64,000 bases of DNA from Betaproteobacteria bacterium (GTDB taxonomy: Bacteria > Pseudomonadota > Gammaproteobacteria > Burkholderiales > Rhodocyclaceae): the NCBI GenBank assembly GCA_009781175.1, contig WQYQ01000004.1, positions 124,001-188,000 of the forward strand, in the 5' to 3' direction. This document shows, piece by piece, positions 61,284 through 64,000 of this stretch. Numbering within the stretch: the first letter of the stretch is position 1; each line of letters begins with the position of its first letter. The notes beneath the pieces were generated by a model. That model was not told the origin of the DNA. It made no database searches and worked only from the letters and a program-made list of their open reading frames with translations. A program made the position numbers and the translations under genes.

Positions 61284-62030
61284 TCAACCTACGGCCTCGG
61301 TCGGGAAGCCCATCTCCGCCAGACTGCGCTCAAGCGCCGCCATCGCAGCCAGTACCGCATCCGGCGCACCTTTGGCGCCAAGCTCGATCTGCCGCCGCTG
61401 GCCCGGCGCCCAGGTATTCGGAAGGCTGAATACGGTGACGCCGAAACGGGTTTGAATCTCCCGCATCAGCCCTGCAATCTGGCTTTCCTGCGCATCGAAA
61501 ACCCAGAATGATGCCTCGCAATACGGCTCCGCATGCAGCAAGGCGATCAGCTCCCCGTCCAACACCGCTTCCATCATCGGCCAAGCCATGACCGGAAAGC
61601 CCGGGAAAAAATAAGCCGAGTGCAAAGCAAAACCGGGGATCTGGTTATAAGGGTTTGGAACAATTCTGGCACCCAGGGGAAACACCCCCATTTCGAGCCG
61701 CGTCGGATTCGTCTCGTCACCGAAACGCTCACGAATTGCCCGTTCCGCATCGGGATGCAGCGCCAGCGGCAACCCAAGCGCCTCCGCCGCCGCTTGCCGG
61801 GTATGGTCATCCGGGGTGGCCCCAATCCCGCCAAAAGAAAAGAACACATCGCCGCTCGCGAAACATTCGCGCAAAATGCCGGCGAGCCGCGGACGCTCGT
61901 CACCGCAATAACGTGCCCAGCTCAGCCGCAAACCACGCGCGCTCAACAGTTCGAGCGCTTTGGCGAAATGCTTGTCCTGGCGTCGTCCCGAGAGAATTTC
62001 ATCACCTACGATGAGGATGCCTATCGCCAT
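61284..62030 (-). CDS. MoaB/CinA-type molybdopterin-binding domain protein
   Basis: Product of 248 residues. MoCF domain: MAIGILIVGDEILSGRRQDKH, FFSFGGIGATPDDHTRQAAAEALG and FFPGFPVMAWPM are shared with CinA N-terminal domains. The nicotinamide-amidase domain of full CinA is absent. Family members may act on ADP-ribose or NMN-type substrates or bind molybdopterin; I cannot decide. It follows ubiD by 43 bases in the same direction. Confidence 0.85.
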   Translation of the reverse strand: MAIGILIVGDEILSGRRQDKHFAKALELLSARGLRLSWARYCGDERPRLAGILRECFASGDVFFSFGGIGATPDDHTRQAAAEALGLPLALHPDAERAIRERFGDETNPTRLEMGVFPLGARIVPNPYNQIPGFALHSAYFFPGFPVMAWPMMEAVLDGELIALLHAEPYCEASFWVFDAQESQIAGLMREIQTRFGVTVFSLPNTWAPGQRRQIELGAKGAPDAVLAAMAALERSLAEMGFPTEAVG

Positions 62031-62073
62031 TTGAATGCTCCAATCCCGGCCCGCGCACCTCGCTTAAAGCGGT

Positions 62074-63555
62074 CTATAGACCCAGATCCTGCCACATCGC
62101 ATCGACACGCTGCTTGACCGCCGCATCCATCTCGATCGGCCTGCCCCACTCGCGCTGCGTTTCGCCGGGCCATTTGTTTGTCGCGTCGATCCCCATCTTG
62201 CTGCCGAGCCCCGCGACCGGCGATGCGAAATCAAGATAGTCGATCGGCGTGTTGTCGACGAGCACCGTATCGCGCGTCGCATCCACGCGGGTCGTCATGG
62301 CCCAGATGACTTCCTGCCAGGAGCGCGTGTCGACATCGTCATCGACGACGATGATGAACTTGGTGTACATGAATTGGCGCAGAAAACTCCAGATTCCGAA
62401 CATCACACGCTTAGCATGGCCAGGATACTGCTTGCGCATGCTGACGACCGCCAGTCGATAGGAACAGCCTTCCGGCGGCAGATAGAAATCGACGATTTCG
62501 GGAAACTGTTTTTGCAGCAGCGGCACAAAAACTTCATTCAAGGCCACGCCGAGCATCGCGGGCTCGTCGGGCGGCTTGCCCGTGTAAGTGCTGTGATAGA
62601 TCGGATCGCGCCGCAACGTGATCCGCTCGATCGTCATCACGGGAAATTCCGCCACTTCGTTGTAATAGCCGGTGTGATCGCCGTAAGGGCCTTCGGGCGC
62701 CGCATCGTTCGGATGAATCACGCCTTCCAACACGATTTCCGCCGTCGCCGGTACTTGCAGCGTGGAGCCAAGACACTTCACCAACTCGGTTTTGGCGCCG
62801 CGCAATAATCCCGCGAACTGATATTCGGACAAAGAGTCCGGCACCGGCGTCACGGCCGCGAGAATCGTCGCTGGATCGCAACCCAATACAACAGCGACCG
62901 GAAACGGCTCCCCCGGGAAACGCTGCTGATGTTCGCGGAAATCGAGCGCGCCGCCGCGCTGCGCCAGCCAGCGCATGATGACCCGATTCGGCCCCAGCAC
63001 TTGCTGACGATAGATGCCTAAATTCTGGCGCGGCTTATCGGGCCCGCGGGTGACGACAAGCCCCCACGTAATCAAGGGCGCCACATCACCGGGCCAGCAA
63101 TGCTGAATCGGCAAGCGCGCGAGATCGACATCCGGCCCCTCCCACACGATTTCCTGGCAAGGCGCCGAGCCCACTTCTTTCGGGCTCATGTGCATGACTT
63201 GCTTGAAGATCGGCAACTTCTCCCAGGCATCCTTCAAGCCGCGCGGCGGCTCGGGCTCCTTGAGAAAAGCGAGCAGCTTGCCGATCTCGCGCAAAGCCGT
63301 TTTCCAATCCCCTTCCTCACCCATACCCAGCGCGACGCGGCGCGGCGTCCCGAATAGATTGGCGAGGAGCGGAAATTTATGCGGCCCGGCTTCCCCAATC
63401 GGATTTTCGAATAACAGCGCGGGACCGCCGGCACGCAATACCCTATCGGCGATTTCGGTGATTTCCAGCCGGGTGCTCACGGGCACCTTGATGCGCTTCA
63501 ACTCCCCGAGCGATTCGAGTTGAGCAATAAATTCACGCAGATCCTTGTATTTCAT
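62074..63555 (-). CDS. ubiD: 3-octaprenyl-4-hydroxybenzoate carboxy-lyase UbiD
   Basis: Prenylated-FMN dependent decarboxylase of ubiquinone synthesis, 493 residues. The start [20 protein letters not shown] at 63555 is the family N-terminus; the frame to 63633 adds 26 non-family residues. Other conserved pieces are [49 protein letters not shown] and [20 protein letters not shown]. UbiX, which makes the cofactor, is not in the window. It lies 19 bases after the ubiA stop, as an operon. Confidence 0.95.
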   Translation of the reverse strand: MKYKDLREFIAQLESLGELKRIKVPVSTRLEITEIADRVLRAGGPALLFENPIGEAGPHKFPLLANLFGTPRRVALGMGEEGDWKTALREIGKLLAFLKEPEPPRGLKDAWEKLPIFKQVMHMSPKEVGSAPCQEIVWEGPDVDLARLPIQHCWPGDVAPLITWGLVVTRGPDKPRQNLGIYRQQVLGPNRVIMRWLAQRGGALDFREHQQRFPGEPFPVAVVLGCDPATILAAVTPVPDSLSEYQFAGLLRGAKTELVKCLGSTLQVPATAEIVLEGVIHPNDAAPEGPYGDHTGYYNEVAEFPVMTIERITLRRDPIYHSTYTGKPPDEPAMLGVALNEVFVPLLQKQFPEIVDFYLPPEGCSYRLAVVSMRKQYPGHAKRVMFGIWSFLRQFMYTKFIIVVDDDVDTRSWQEVIWAMTTRVDATRDTVLVDNTPIDYLDFASPVAGLGSKMGIDATNKWPGETQREWGRPIEMDAAVKQRVDAMWQDLGL

Positions 63556-63574
63556 CGCCGTCGATTTCCGTCCA

Positions 63575-64000
63575 TCAGCCGGGTGCCGATACGCCACCAG
63601 GGAATAACCAGTAGTCGAGCACCAGGCCGACAAAAATTGTTCCGCCGAGCCAGTTGTTATGCAGGAAAGCGCGGAAGCACCGCGCCTGGTCGCGCTTGCG
63701 AATCAGGGCATAGTGATAGACGGCGATCCCAAGCGCGACGAGCAGCCCGGCGTAATACACCCAGCCGCGATTGAAGAGATGTCCGACCCAGCCGAACAGT
63801 GAAAGGCTGGCGGCGTAGCAAAACATCACCGCCGCGACATCGAAACGGCCGAAAGTGATCGCCGAAGTTTTGATGCCGATTTTCAAATCGTCCGGGCGAT
63901 CGACCATCGCATATTCGGTGTCATACGCAACAGCCCAAAAAATATTGCCCAATAACAAAAGCCATGCCGCGCCGGGCACCTGGCCCCAGATCGCCGCGAA
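63575..64000 (-). CDS. ubiA: 4-hydroxybenzoate octaprenyltransferase UbiA, 3' part
   Basis: The minus-strand frame is open from the window edge ([19 protein letters not shown]...) to the stop at 63575, about 141 residues. The second aspartate-rich motif region [23 protein letters not shown] is the UbiA signature (YDTxYAxxDxxDD). Several membrane helices follow. The 5' part with the first motif lies beyond 64000. It prenylates 4-hydroxybenzoate, one step before UbiD in the pathway. Confidence 0.95.
   Translation of the reverse strand, partial: FAAIWGQVPGAAWLLLLGNIFWAVAYDTEYAMVDRPDDLKIGIKTSAITFGRFDVAAVMFCYAASLSLFGWVGHLFNRGWVYYAGLLVALGIAVYHYALIRKRDQARCFRAFLHNNWLGGTIFVGLVLDYWLFPGGVSAPG

Overview
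The window is a gene-dense chromosomal segment of a betaproteobacterium. The gene order bolA-murA-hisG(short form)-hisD, the mla operon containing mlaA, the kdsD-kdsC-lptC-lptA run, a polyhydroxyalkanoate phasin and an exosortase A (XrtA)/PEP-CTERM locus together suggest Rhodocyclales or Nitrosomonadales. I cannot name a genus from sequence alone. I see no rRNA, tRNA, CRISPR array, integrase or intact transposase.

Layout. (1) 1-12073, minus strand: a compact XrtA exopolysaccharide operon. Reading 5' to 3' it encodes the Wza-like export lipoprotein, chain-length protein, Tyr/Gly-tailed BY-kinase, TIGR03016 outer-membrane protein, ExeA-like ATPase, UDP-GlcNAc 2-epimerase, polysaccharide deacetylase, FemAB-like protein, glycosyltransferase, XrtA-EpsI fusion and a second glycosyltransferase cut by the window edge. 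(2) 12255-18058: a divergent glycosyltransferase, a PEP-CTERM substrate gene behind a clear sigma-54 promoter, and a nitroreductase/ThiF pair divergent from a TIGR03694 exosortase-associated acyltransferase. Two copies of an intergenic repeat flank the PEP-CTERM to acyltransferase block. (3) 18121-29000: propionate-CoA ligase, a REC protein with a degenerate GGDEF domain, an AcuI-type reductase, an HDOD protein, an M48 protease, the ABC-F protein Uup and two tandem PAS-PAS proteins, with three hairpin repeats resembling IS200/IS605 ends. (4) 29264-38161, minus strand: mlaF-E-D-A-C-B, a YadGH-like ABC exporter, bolA-like, murA, hisG and hisD, mostly joined by 1-4 bp overlaps. (5) 38300-55603: an MSHA-type pilus cluster led by a sigma-54 response regulator and followed by an adenylate cyclase, a membrane histidine kinase and a pilin gene with its own sigma-54 promoter. 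(6) 55610-64000: a cation/proton antiporter, Kdo and LPS-transport genes, a phasin, a CinA/MoaB-like protein, ubiD and the 3' part of ubiA.

How the parts fit. The window is dominated by cell-surface biology: exopolysaccharide synthesis and export, sorting of PEP-CTERM proteins, pilus assembly, outer-membrane lipid asymmetry (Mla) and LPS precursor and transport. Sigma-54 appears at two surface outputs, the PEP-CTERM gene and the pilin gene. A candidate sigma-54 activator (38300-39706) and a PrsK/PilS-like membrane kinase (53079-54785) flank the pilus genes. The most unusual non-coding structure is a family of 144-211 bp inverted-repeat elements ending in AGAACCTGTT. Three near-complete copies and one solo end are visible, and three of the four overlap the last base of a stop codon.
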